Shown here one piece after another: positions 32,345 through 44,168 of a DNA stretch of 60,000 bases. The position numbers and the translations under genes are program-made. Numbering within the stretch: the first letter of the stretch is position 1; each line of letters begins with the position of its first letter. A model generated the notes under the pieces. That model did no database searches. It was not told the DNA's origin and saw nothing but the letters and a program-made list of their open reading frames with translations. The DNA is from Cryptomeria japonica (taxonomy: Eukaryota; Streptophyta; Pinopsida; Cupressales; Cupressaceae), in NCBI RefSeq assembly GCF_030272615.1, contig NC_081413.1, positions 162,192,849 through 162,252,848 on the forward strand. The letters are read 5' to 3'.

Positions 32345-34375
32345 ATGAAACTTATGAAAAATAGATTGAAAGTCCTGCATAAAAGTTTTCATGGCCAATG
32401 TCCATGACTCAAGTAATGAGGTAGCAACCTCACTTTCAGTTTGCATTTGGAATACCAGTTCTTCCATTGCATCAATGGTACTCATCTCTTGAGTTACTGT
32501 GATAGCTTACAGGTTGAGAAAACATTTCTGAAGAATTTGCAGTTTGGCAATAACACCAGTTGAAGCTCCTGCAAATCTCTAGTCCGATTGTTGATCTCTG
32601 AGTCCATCCTGGCAGTCTGAAGATGATAATGATGAACCATTTTCCCATATGTAGTGGATGAATCATATGGCATCTTGAAGGTGCTGATGTATGCCTCGAA
32701 CTCCTATTGGAGTTTATCCTTCTGTTTAAGCACATCATCACAAAATAGATGGCATTGGCAAATTTTACTCTAAAGTAATTTGCCCTCATCCATAGCAACA
32801 CTGATATGCTTCTATTGTTTCAGAAGTTGTGGCAGGAGCTCATTCATTTTCTTGAATAAGGCAGTGTTGAGTGCCTTTTCATCATTCTTCTTAGCAGTGG
32901 CTTCAGCAACATCTTCCAAGCATTGTACCTGGTCCTCCACTATGGTATAGAGAAGTTTAAGCTTAGACAGAGAGGAATCGGTACTGGGGAGGTTGGTACG
33001 GGGAATCATACTGGTAAGGGTGTCAACTGCAGTTTGTATGACATCTTGTTCCTTCTTCCTCTGCAATGCTTCAAGTCTCTCATGTGCAAGTTTGATGCTT
33101 TGAAGCAGCTCAGACTCATCTGCATATTGAAGATCAATAGGACTGGTGGTGTCAGCCTATTTGGCTTGACCACCGGTTCCCTTAGGAGTCTCTGCTTGTT
33201 TGGTCTTTTCTGCTTCCTTCTCCTCTACTGCTCTTTTCTTTTCCTCTTCTTTCTTCTTTTTCTCCTCTTTCTTCTTCTCGATTTCTTCTTTCTTCTTGTC
33301 CTCTTCATACTTTTTCTTCTCTTCCTCCTTCTTCCTTTCTTCTTCCTTCCCCTTGTCTTCTTCTTTCTTCTTCTCCTCTTCTTTTCTCTTCTCCTTTTCT
33401 TTCCTTTTCTCCTCTTCTTTCCTTTTCTCCTCTTCTTTTCTCTTCTCCTTTTCTTTTCTCTTCTCCTCTTGTTTCCTTTTCTCCTCTTGTTTCCTTTTCT
33501 CTTCCTCTTTCTTTTTCTCTTCCTCTTTTCTCTTGTTTTCTTGTTGCCTTGCTTTTTCTTCTTGCTCTTTCTTCATTTGTTTTGTGTCCTTTTCTTTTTC
33601 ATCTTTTTCCTTGTCCTATTTCTCTTTCTCTGCTTTTTCTTTATCCCATTTCTCTTTCTCTTTGTCCAAAGTGACATCCTCAATAATTAATGCATCCACA
33701 TCAATAGGATCATTTTACTATGTCACTCCTTCACATTCACTATCAAATGCCTCATCCGGTTCGCCTGAGGATAGGTTAGGTTCTTGTTTAACCTTCTTAT
33801 TGGCTTCAGATACTTGCTATAACTTGACAACAGCTTTAGCATGTAAATGTGTGTCCTTTTCCACTTCAGAAGCTCTACCTTCTAGTAGTATGTATTCTCC
33901 TTCTCATGAAGAAGAGGCCTTTGTTCTTATCCATTATCTCAAATAATTGTCAATTAGAAGCATCAGGAAAGTATTGTGCAAAAATTTTCTCCTTGATCTC
34001 CTATTCTTTCTCAATGGCAATGCGTTGTTTATTATCTAAATAATTGTATAAAGAATCTGTTGTAACCGATCTAATCTCTGATGGCAACTGGTCATTTACA
34101 CATAAATATTTGATGACTTCCTGTTCTATTTCTTCTTTCTCATTATCATTAAAATCATCAAAATACTCTTTTAAATCATCAAGCACTTTCCTCTTAATAT
34201 TCTTTATAGTCCTCTAACAATGTGTCATTGGCTTATAAGAGGAAATATCTATATTTACCAGTTCTAAAGTTGCAGGAACATTACTGGTAGATTTTGCCTT
34301 CTTGCTTGATTGTCTTGTCTTCTTTGGTTGAATTTCCAATTTAGTATCCATTGACTCCGATGAGCTGGTTTTCAT
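32345..34375 (-). pseudogene. ORF2 3' fragment, unit 2
   Basis: It has a junction ATG at 34375, then TAG after PMTHC, the LDDLKEYFDDFNDNEKEE helix, the frameshift after RRRIHTTRR shared with the other units, the K/E-rich tract (33576-33157, without the extra stop of unit 1) and QAETPKGTGGQ, and a helical segment to 32812 before the damaged C-terminus. Confidence 0.8.
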
Positions 34376-34411
34376 TTTTAAGAAGTCGATTAAAAAGACT
34401 TTTACATTTCA

Positions 34412-35468
34412 CCCACAAGAGCACAATCACCATAACACAAGATATTTGACATGGAAACCCAAATGGGAAAAACCACGGTGAGCAGAAACTCACAAGTAAC
34501 TATTTGCAGAATAGAAACCAAATTGGTTAAGGTCAGACCGATTAAGGTCATACAATGTTCTTCACCAGAACAGATCCTGTTAGGAATCTAGATTTCTGTT
34601 AGGAGATAAGTCCTGTTAAAGACTACCTTGTTAGAGGATTTCAGATCCACAGTTGTGAACCACCTTGTTAGAGGATTTACAAAGGCTTTGTTGGGCCTAT
34701 CTAGTTAAGGGTTTCAAACTTGTCGAAGATCTGAGTAATCAATAAGTGAGTGATCTAGCTAATAGCACAATCTTCTTAATTAGATCTTTGATAGCTCATT
34801 GTTAATGCATTTTAGCATTACTTCATTCTTCAATATCTCAGCATTCTATCTCTTCACACAGACTTAATCTTCTCTGCAAAGATCGCGCATAACCTTTTCT
34901 ATTCTATCTCTCATGCCATACATGCAAACCCTAGACATGATGTCCTTATAAAGCAATTTGATTTCATGTCGGTCCAATAGGATTAGAATACAAGTTCCTA
35001 GGTTCATTGCATCTGGACACATTTGGTAACATGACACAAAATCACCACCAAAGTGTCGGTGGATGATAACTCATCACACATTACAGAAATACCGGTTAAT
35101 ACAATATATCGATTACCGGTTTGACAAAAATGAATACTGGTAGATCATAGTGTTCAGATCAAAAGTTAACTACCACTTGGTTCCATCATACCATTTGAGC
35201 TCCTCGAACCGCTTGAGGTCTCCATACCACTTGAGCTCTTCGAACCACTTGGGGTCTCCATACCGCTTGAGATCTTCATTCAATCTGTGATCGGTAAACA
35301 TCTTCTGCAAAATATTGATAGTCTAAAGACTATACATTCAATAATACACATTATCAGTTGGAACAATTACCGGTTGAGTCATAACTCATACATCAAGAAA
35401 GTGTGTGTCCATCATCAAGAATGTGTGTGTCCATCAATGACAATCAAAATATCATCAAAATGCCAACA
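34412..35468 (-). repeat. Copia-E LTR copy 3 (3'-truncated)
   Basis: Same truncation point as copies 1, 2 and 4; three-repeat minisatellite at about 35182-35275. Confidence 0.88.
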
Positions 35469-35759
35469 ATCTCCTCCTTTGGCATTGATGGCATTACCTA
35501 GGAAAATTTTGACATCTAAGTGTTTTTACAACAAAAATGCCATAATCAAAATTACTCCCCCTAAGCATATACACTGTCCCTTTTGTAGAAATTACAATGT
35601 ATACTACTTCCCAAAATGGTAACATGAAAGTACAGGAAATGGTAACATTCACCAAAATTTTAATGTACAGTACTCCCCCTTTGCCAACAATGACAAAGTA
35701 ATGCAGAATAACCCATGTTTCCTTATATATAAAGATAGAGTAAATGTTCATGACAATAA

Positions 35760-37776
35760 GGAATGAAACTTATCAAAAACAGATTGAAAGTCCTACATAA
35801 ATCTTTTCACGGCCAATGTCTATGACTCAAGTAATGAGGTAGCAACCTCACTTTCAGTTTGCATCTGGAATACCAGTTCTTCCATTGCATCAATGGTACT
35901 CATCTCTTGAGTTACCGTGATAGCTTACAAGTTGAGAAAACATTTCTGAAGAATTTGCAGTCTTGGCAATAAGACCAGTTGATGCTCCTGCAAATCTCTA
36001 GTCCGGTTGTTGATTTCTGAGTCCATCCTGGCTGTCTGAAGATGATAATGATGAACCATTTTCCCATATGTAGTGAATGAATCATACGGCATCTTGCAGG
36101 TGCAGATGACTGCGTGGAACTCTGATTGGAGTTTATCTTTCTGTTTAAGCACATCATCACAAAATAGATGGGGTTGGCAGATTTTACTCTAAAGTAATTT
36201 GCCCTCATCCATAGCAACACTGATATCCTTCTGTTGTTTCAGAAGTTGTGACAGGAGCTCATTCATTTTCTTGAGTAAGGCAGTGTTGAGTGCCTTTTCA
36301 TGATTCTTCTTGGTAGTGGCTTCAGCAACATCTTCCAAGCATTGTACCTGGTCCTCCACTACGGTATAGAGAAGTTTAAGCTTAGACAGAGAGGAATTAG
36401 TACTGGGGAGGTTGGTACGGGGAATTATATTGGTAACGGTGTCAACCACAGTTTGTATGACATCTTGTTCCTTCTTCCTCCATAATGCTTCCAGTCTCTC
36501 ATGTGCATGTTTGATGCTTTGAAGCAACTCAGACTCATCTGCATATTGAAGATCAATAGGACTAGTGGTGTCAACCTATTTGGTTTAACCATCGGTTTCC
36601 TTAGGAGTCTCCGCTTGTTTGGTCTTTTCTGCTTCCTTCTCCTCCACTACTATTTTCATTTCCTCTTCTTTCTTCTTTTGCTCCTCTTTCTTCTTCTCCC
36701 TTTCTTCTTTCTTCTTTTCCTCCTCCTAATTTTTCTTCTCTTCCTCCTTCCTTTCTTCTTCCTTCCTCTTGTCTTCTTCTTTCTTCTTCTCCTCTTCTTT
36801 TGTCTTCTCCTCTTCTTTCCTTTGCTCCTCTTCTTTCCTTTTCTCCTCTTCTTTTCTCTTCTCCTTTTCTTTTCTCTTCTCCTCTTGTTTCCTTTTCTCC
36901 TCTTGTTTCCTTTTCTCTTCCTCCTTTCTCATGTTTTCTTCCTGCCTTGCTTTTTCTTCTTTTTCTTTCTTCATTTGTTCTTTGTCCTTCTTTTCTTTTA
37001 CAGCTTTTTCCTTGTCCCGTTTCTCTTTCTCTGCTTTTGCTTTATCCTGTTTCTCTTTCTCTTTGTCTAGAATGACATCCTTAATATTTAAAGCATCCAC
37101 ATCAATAGGATCATTTTACTCTGTCACTCTTTCACCTTCACTATCAAATGCCTCATCCAGTTTGCCTGAGGATAGCTCACGTTCTTGTTCAGCCTTCTTA
37201 ATGGCTTCAGATACTTGGTGTAACTTGACAACAGCTTTAGCATGTAAATGTGTGTCCTTTTCCACTTTAGAAGCTCTACCTTCTAGTAGTATGTATTCTC
37301 CTTCTCATGAAGAAGAGGCCTTTGTTCTTATCCATTATCTCAAATAATTGTGAATTAGAAGCATCAGGAAAGTATTGTGCAAAACTTTTCTCCCTGATCT
37401 CTTGTTCTTTCTCAATGGTAATGCACCATTTATTATCTAAATAATTGTATAAAGAATCTCTTGTAATTGATCTAATCTCTGATGGCAATCGGTGAATTAC
37501 ACATAAATATTTGATGACCTCCTGTTCTACTTCTTCTTTCTCATTATCATTAAAACCATCAAAATACTCTTTTAAATCATCAAGCACTTTCCTCTTAATA
37601 TTCTTTAAAGTCCTCTGACAATGTGTCATTGGCTTATAAGAGGAAATATATATATTTACCGGTGCTGAAGTTGCAGGAACATTATTGGTTGATTTTGCCT
37701 TCTTGCTTGATTCTCTTGTCTTCCTTGGTTGAATTTCCAGTTTAGTATCCTCTAACTCCGGTGAGCTGGTTTTCAT
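35760..37776 (-). pseudogene. ORF2 3' fragment, unit 3
   Basis: From the junction ATG at 37776 it stays open for 166 codons (to 37276), because the codon after PMTHC is CAG here where the other three units have TAG. The shared frameshift after RRRIHTTRR follows, then a K/E-rich tract (37100-36726) shorter than in the other units, then helical segments (36527-36189 and 36152-35925). Not functional as a whole. Confidence 0.8.
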
Positions 37777-37812
37777 TTTTAAGAAGTGGATTAAAAAGAC
37801 TTTTACATTTCA

Positions 37813-38832
37813 CCCACAAGAGCACAATCACCATAACACAAGATATTTGATGTGGAAACCCAAATGGGAAAAACCACGGTGAGCAGAAACTCACAAGTAA
37901 CTATTTGTAGAATAGAAACCAGACCGGTTAAGGTCATACAATGTTCTTCACCAGAACAGATCCTGTTAGGAATCTAGATCTCTGTTAGGAGATAAGTCCT
38001 GTTAAAGACTACCTTGTTAGAGGATTTCAAATCCACAATTGTGAACCACCTTGTTAGAGGATTTACAAAGGCTTTGTTTGGCCTACCCAGTTAAGGGTTT
38101 CAAACTTGTCGAAGATGTGAGTAATCAACAAGTGAGTTATCTAGCTAATAGCACAGTCTGCCAAATTAGATCCTTGATAGCTCATTTTTAATGCATTTTA
38201 GCATTACTTCAGTCTTCAATATCTCCACACTCTATCTCTTCACACAGAATTAATCTTCTCTACAAAGATCGTACATAACCTTTTCTGTTCTATCTCTCAT
38301 ACCATACATGCAAACCCTAGACATGATGTCCTTATAAAGAAATTTGATTTCATGTCGGTCCAATAGGATTAGACTACAAGTTCCCAGGTTCAGTGCATCT
38401 AGACACATTTGGTAACACGACACAAAATCACTGCCAAAGTCTCGGTGGATGATAACTCATCACACATTATAGAAATACCAGTTAATACAATATACCGATT
38501 ACCGGTTTGACAAAAATGAAGACTAGTAGATCATAGTGTTCTGATCAAAAGTTAACTACCGCTTGGTTCCATCATACCGCTTGAGCTCCTCGAACTGCTT
38601 GAGGTCTCCATACTGCTTGAGCTCTTCGAACTACTTGGGGTCTCCATACTGCTTGAGCTCTTTAGTCAATCTATGACCGGTAAACATCGTCTACAAAATA
38701 TCGATAGTCTAAAGACTATACATTCAATAATACACAACACTGGTTGGAACAATTACCGGTTGAGTCATATCTCATACATCAAGAAAGTGTGTGTCCATCA
38801 ATGACAATCAAAACATCATAAAAATGCCAACA
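37813..38832 (-). repeat. Copia-E LTR copy 4 (3' LTR, truncated)
   Basis: It starts TGTTGGCATTTTTATGATG at 38832 after a polypurine tract and lacks the final 140 bp or so, like copies 1-3. Confidence 0.88.
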
Positions 38833-38845
38833 ATCTCCCCCTTTG
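38833..38845 (-). promoter_or_regulatory. Polypurine tract of Copia-E
   Basis: Minus strand AAAGGGGGAGAT directly before the LTR. Equivalent sites are at 28633-28643, 32051-32061 and 35469-35479. Two further purine runs lie 80-200 bp upstream in each unit (AGGGGGAGTAAT, for example 38918-38929; AAAGGGGGAGTA clearest near 35671-35682). Confidence 0.75.
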
Positions 38846-39089
38846 GCATTGAAGGCAACACTTAGGAAATATTTGACATCTAAGTGTTTTTAAAACAAAA
38901 ATGCCATAATCAAAATTACTCCCCCTAAGCATATACACTATCCCTTTTGTAGAAATTACAATGTATACTACTTCCCAAAATGGTAACATGAAAGTACTAG
39001 AAATGGTAACATTCACCAAAATTTTAATGTACACTACTCCCGCTTTGCCAACAATGACAAAGTAATGCAGAATAACCCATGTTTCCTTA

Positions 39090-42000
39090 CATATAAAGAT
39101 AGTGTAAATTTTCATGACAAAAGGAATGAAAATTATCAAAAACAGATTGAAAGTCCTACATAAAAGTTTTCATGGCCAATGTCCATGACTCAAGTAATGA
39201 GGTAGCAACCTCACTTTCAGTTTGCATCTGGAATACCAGTTCTTCCATTGCATCAATGGTACTCATCTCTTGAGTTACCGTGATAGCTTACAGGTTGAGA
39301 AAACATTTTTGAAGCATTTGCAATCTTGGCAATAAGACCAGTTGAAGCTCCTGCAAATCTCTGGTCCAGTTGTTGATCTCTGAGTCCATCCTGGCAGTCT
39401 GGAGCTGATAATGATGAACCGTTTGCCCATATGTAGTGAATGAATCATATGGCATCTTGAAGGTGTTGATGTATGCCTGGAACTCTGATTGGAGTTTACC
39501 TTTCTGTTTAAGCACATCATCACAAAATAGATGGGGTTGGTAGATTTTACTCTAAAGTAATTTGCCCTCATCCATAGAAACACTGATATCCTTCTATTGT
39601 TTTAGAAGTTGTGACAAGAGCTCATTCATTTTCTTGACTAAGGCAATGTTGAGTGCCTTTTCATGATTCTTCTTAGCAGTGGCTTCAGCAACATCTTCCA
39701 AGCATTGTACTTGGTCCTCCACTACTGTACAGAGAATTTTAAGCTTACACAGAGAGGAATCGGTACTGGGGGGTTGGTACGGGGAATCATACTGGTAAGG
39801 GTGTCAACCACAGTTTATATGACATCTTGTTCCTTCTTCCTCCGTAATGCTTCCAATCTCTCATGTGCAAGTTTGATGCTTTGAAGTAGCTCAGACTCAT
39901 ATGCATATTGAAGGTCTGTTAACCTATTTGGCTTGACCACTGGTTGGCTTAGGAGTCTCCGCATGTTTGGTCTTTTCTGCTTGCTTCTCCTCTACTGCTC
40001 TTTTCTTTTCCTCTTCTTTCTTCTTTTGCTCCTCTTTCTTCTTCTCCATTTCTTCTTTCTTCTTGTCCTCTTCCTGCTTTTTCTTCTCTTCCTCCTTCTT
40101 CCTTTCTTCTTCCGTCCTCATCTTCTTCTTTCTTCTTCTCCTCTTCTTTTCTCTTCTCCTATTCTTTCCTTTTCTCCTCTTCTTTCCTTTTCTCCTCTTC
40201 TTTTCTCTTCTCCTTTTCTTTTCTCTTCTCCTCTTGTTTCCTTTTCTCCTCTTGTTTCCTTTTCTCTTCCTCTTTCTTTTTCTCTTCCTCTTTTCTCTTG
40301 TTTTCTTCTTGCCTTGCTTTTTCTTCTTTCTCTTTCTTCATTTGTTCTTTGTCCTTCTTTTCTTTTTCAGCTTTTTCCTTGTCTTGTTTCTCTTTCTCTT
40401 CTTTTTCTTTATCCCATTTCTCTTTCTCTTTGTCTGGAGTGATATCCTGAATATTTAAAGCATCCACATCAATAGGATCATTTTACTCTGTCACTCTTTC
40501 ACCTTCACTATCAAATACCTCATCCGTTTTGCCTGAGTATAGCTCACATTCTTGTTCAGCCTTCTTATTGGCTTCAGATACTGGGTGTAACTTGACAACA
40601 GCTTTAGCATGTAAATGTGTGTCCTTTTCCACTTCAGAAGCTCTACCTTCTAGTAGTATATATTCTCCTTCTCATGAAGAAGAGGTCTTTGTTCTTATCC
40701 ATTATCTCAAATAATTGTGAATTAGAAGCATCAGGAAAGTATTGTGCAAAAATTTTCTCCCTGATCTCCTGTTCTTTCTCAATGGCAATGTGCCATTTAT
40801 TATCTAAATAATTGTATAAAGAATCTGTTGTAACTAATCTAATCTCTAATGGCAACTGGTCATTTACACATAAATATTTGATGACCTCTTGTTCTACTTC
40901 TTCTTTCTCATTATCATTAAAATCATCAAAATACTCTTTTAAATCATCAAGCACTTTCTTCTTAATATTCTTTATAGTCCTCTAACAATGTGTCATTGGC
41001 TTATAAGAGGAAATATATATATTTACCAGTGCTGAAGTTGCAGGAACATTACTGGTAGATTTTGCCTTCTTGGTTGATTGTCTTGTCTTCTTTAGTTGAA
41101 TTTCTGGTTTAGTATCCTCTGACTCTGATGGGCTAGTTTTGGTTTTCCGCTTCCTCTCAAAGACTTTAGCAGGAATAACCTCAGGTTTCTTCTTAGCAGG
41201 TGACCGCTTGGTCACTTTTGGACTGGCAGAGGTAACTGATGCAGATACCGATGGCACTACTTTATCCTTTTTCTGTTTTGGTTCTTCAGCTGGTGTTTCC
41301 CTCTCCAAGTAGGTACCGGTTCTCTTTTTCTTAGCATCCAATGGTGAGGCAAGTAGGGTAGACACATACCTGATCAACATGTCATTCACCACTTCATAAC
41401 CCATAGGTTCAACTACTTCCTTTCTTGGTTCCACCACTTCCATTATGCATTCATCTACCTTTATTGTGAAGCAGATGTCATCTTTATACTTCTTCACAAT
41501 GTCATCTAATATCCTCATTCTCTGGCTCATTTTCTGCTTGAATTCATAAAAATACTTGTTAAGAACCTTAGGTTATCCAGTTCCCACTATTTGTAGAATT
41601 TCCTTGATTTGTCTGGAGACCAGTAGGTTAGTAGACCATTGCACATCACTTACTCTAGGAAAATAACCTTGAAAGTAGAAGAATAACCGATGAGAAGTTG
41701 TCCAAACCTGAACCTTAGAGTATTGTCTTGTTTGATGGAATTTAGGTTTAGTAGCAATTGCTTCTGTAGACAAGTACATAGTTCAAATGTAGTGTCTTCC
41801 TGGATCATTCAGTAAGCGACATTCACCATAGCAGTAGGGACATAATTCATTCTGCTGGCATAGAATATCTTGTAACCAATCACCATGCAAGCATATTTCA
41901 CTAGATCATCTTTGATGGTGTTGACTGTCATTGCTCATTGGTCACTCATAGAACCAGTGAGCTTTGTCATTTCAGTCTTGGTGACCTTTCGTAGAGTTGA

Positions 42001-42405
42001 TACCTCACCAATATTGCAAAAACTAGTGACGCCATGAATTGCCTCCCGTGTGATGTCATGCATACGCTCAAGGTACATCTTATCACCATGTACTCTGCTA
42101 AGGATGATGCAGATATGATCTTCTATGAACTCTTCTAGAAAATACACCGCATTATGTAGTTTCATCTTCTCAAGGACATTGTACTCCGGTTTGATCTTCT
42201 TAACATCCCTACAGAATAGACTTAGCTGGGAATGAATCACTAGGGATCCTAGGTCTTCCAATTTATATTCAATATACCCTGAAATATCTTCCTCAACGAT
42301 AAATCCAATGGGCATTTGGGATAGGGCATTGTATTTCATTTTCTTTTGAATAAATTCAGTTGAATCTACAGGTGCACTAGAACTAGAGTGCGATGTAGAA
42401 GCCAT
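39090..42405 (-). pseudogene. Copia-E ORF2: long charged coiled-coil protein, function unknown
   Basis: It starts at ATG 42405 (MASTSHSSSSAPVDSTEF) and is open for 156 codons. With several stops and frameshifts (near 41900, 40640 and 40150) it can be followed for about 1,100 codons. In order: an N-terminal domain with KPEYNVLEKMKLHNAVYFLE, a basic linker (KKRTGTYLERE, KKKPEVIPAKVFERKRK), a helix (LDDLKEYFDDFNDNEKEE), about 150 residues of K/E-rich charged helix (KRKEEEKRK type), and a C-terminal coiled coil (LKQKGKLQSEFQAYINTFK, TARMDSEINNWTRDLQELQL). Its place between gag and the 3' LTR is that of the env-like ORF of Sireviruses; no membrane segment or signal peptide is visible, so that analogy is positional only. 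Hydrophobic plus-strand frames over 39933-40458 are its antisense. Confidence 0.7.
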
Positions 42406-42843
42406 GATAAGAAATAAATTCGAGAAATACCTTCACAATCCAAAATTTAGGGTTTGGCAATATCGCCCACAATACACCACTTTGGTTGCTCGATTACTGC
42501 TTAGTGTTCTTCATTGATAGATTGAAAAAGATCATTGGATTCCTTTGGGAGATTTTTGAATTCACATTGAATCGCTAGACGAATCGCTCTTTCTCGCTTT
42601 GCTCTTTAAAAATATTCTCTCGAAAACTAATAAGTGATAATGGCGACAAAAATCCCTTTTAAACAAACTTTCACCTACCATAATAAATGCATCACGGTTA
42701 GGGCATAAACCCTAATTTTGCCTTTTACCACTTCAAATATTTTGTCGATTGATAGGTAACATATACCGGTTAAGTTCTTTACTGATATAAACTGGGGGTT
42801 CAAAATATTTCACCAATATGTTCCCCCTAAGCTTTTCTAAAGC
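42406..42843 (-). other. Spacer between gag and ORF2
   Basis: It contains a purine run on the minus strand (TTAGGGGGAACAT near 42826-42814) and, before ORF2, AAACCCTAAATTTTGG. No coding signal. It may be a separate leader for ORF2 or the scar of the pol deletion. Confidence 0.4.
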
Positions 42844-44118
42844 TCAGTTTACCAGTTCAAAGACTTCCACACTAGGTGCAAAAACTGGTCCATCCTGTGA
42901 CACATCTTCTGGTTTCTTTTTCCAAGTTTTATTCATTTCCATTTGAAAGGTTTCAACATATATCTCTCCTTCTGGAGTGATTGGTATATCATCCGATAAG
43001 TTCTTCCTTAGTCTACAAGTTCTGGTAGTGTGTCCCAGTTTGTTGCAATGATAGCATACCATTCCAGGTGTTCTCCATGGTCCATTATTCATACTTTCAT
43101 TCTTCCTTATGCATGTTGTAGCACTCTAATCGCTACCATGATAGATCAAATAGGTTGCACTCCAACCAATTGCCACTTGATAACCTCCTGACCAATGGTC
43201 ATAGGTATTGTACCGATTGGGATTCTGGTTCACAGAAGGTTCCAAGATAACTCCTTGGGTCCTTGGAGGATATCTCCTAGTGTTGTGCAAAATTGACCTG
43301 CATTCAAATGCTTTATGCCCAAACTTGTTGCATGCATAACAATTTCCATTGAATCTATTGGATCTAGGCTTATTGTTTAGAAAATAAGGAAAATTGTTGT
43401 AGGCCTTGCTTCTACACACATTAGTAGTATGTCCTTCTTTGAGACAATTAAAGCAAATGGGTTTAAATTTTTGCTTACCTTTATCCTTGGATGTTGATTG
43501 CTTCTTTGATGCTTCAGCTTTTGTTCCAGAGGTCTCACCTTCCTCATACCCAGAGAAACCAAGTCCAGTGGTATTCTTTACTGGTTTTGTTGATTCCAAC
43601 TTTTTCTCTAGCTTAGCAGTACTCTGATTGAATTTTGCAAGTATCTCCTTTGACTCAGTAAGTTCCTTGGAAATAGTAGCATTGGATTCTATCAAGGTTG
43701 CATTCTCATAAATGTCCATGTTTAGTTCACCTTGTATTTCTTCTTTTTCCACTTTACTCTCTTGGAGGTGAGTGGTAAGGGTACTAATTTCTTGCTTCAT
43801 CTTGGAGATCTCATGGTCTTTGTCTTTTACCAGATCTTCAACTTTCCTTTTGTTCTCAAGCTCTTGACACATTCTGATAGTCAGTCCTTCCAACTCCTTT
43901 CTCATAACAGCTTTAGATTCATTCAGTTTTTCAACTTCTTCAACTAGGGCATCCATGTCTACTTCATTAGAAGAGCTATTTTCAGTAAGTTCTATCAATT
44001 TCTCAGCATGCTCTCTTCTTTTGGCCAAAGAGGCTTTATACTTGACTTTGAGATCATCATAGGCTCTCTCGGTCTGAGTGAGACAATAAGTAAGTTTCCT
44101 CACACTATATTCCCCCAT
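42844..44118 (-). pseudogene. Copia-E Gag-like protein with three CCHC zinc knuckles
   Basis: ATG at 44118 lies 36 nt past the primer site; the open frame further upstream runs through the LTR and is not coding. The frame runs 424 codons with a single stop (43126-43128). Residues about 10-190 are predicted coiled coil by eye (long runs such as LVEEVEKLNESKAVMRKELE). GLGFSGYEEGETS then leads into knuckles of the form CX2CX4HX4C: CFNCLKEGHTTNVC (about 222-235), CYACNKFGHKAFEC (about 258-271) and CYHCNKLGHTTRTC (about 353-366). Coiled coil, a GLGF-type linker and CCHC recall the C-terminal half of Sirevirus Gag. The usual N-terminal capsid-like (UBN2) part is absent, as is any protease. Gag would bind element RNA in cytoplasmic particles. 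The single stop suggests recent loss. Confidence 0.75.
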
Positions 44119-44153
44119 ATCTCCTTCCAAGTATTTAGACTTATAGAAAGGTT

Positions 44154-44166
44154 GGCTCTGATACCA
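44154..44166 (-). other. Primer-binding site of Copia-E (initiator Met tRNA)
   Basis: TGGTATCAGAGCC on the minus strand, 2 nt from the LTR end, is the standard plant copia primer site complementary to the 3' end of tRNA-iMet. Confidence 0.95.
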
Positions 44167-44168
44167 AT

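Larger units (their letters stand above)
30994..34411 (-). repeat. Copia-E tandem unit 2 (3.42 kb)
   Basis: LTR copy (30994-32050), polypurine tract, ORF2 3' part and filler, collinear with unit 1 and highly similar throughout by eye. Confidence 0.88.
34412..37812 (-). repeat. Copia-E tandem unit 3 (3.40 kb)
   Basis: LTR copy (34412-35468), a polypurine tract in which the G-run is broken (AAAGGAGGAGAT), ORF2 3' part and filler. Confidence 0.88.
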
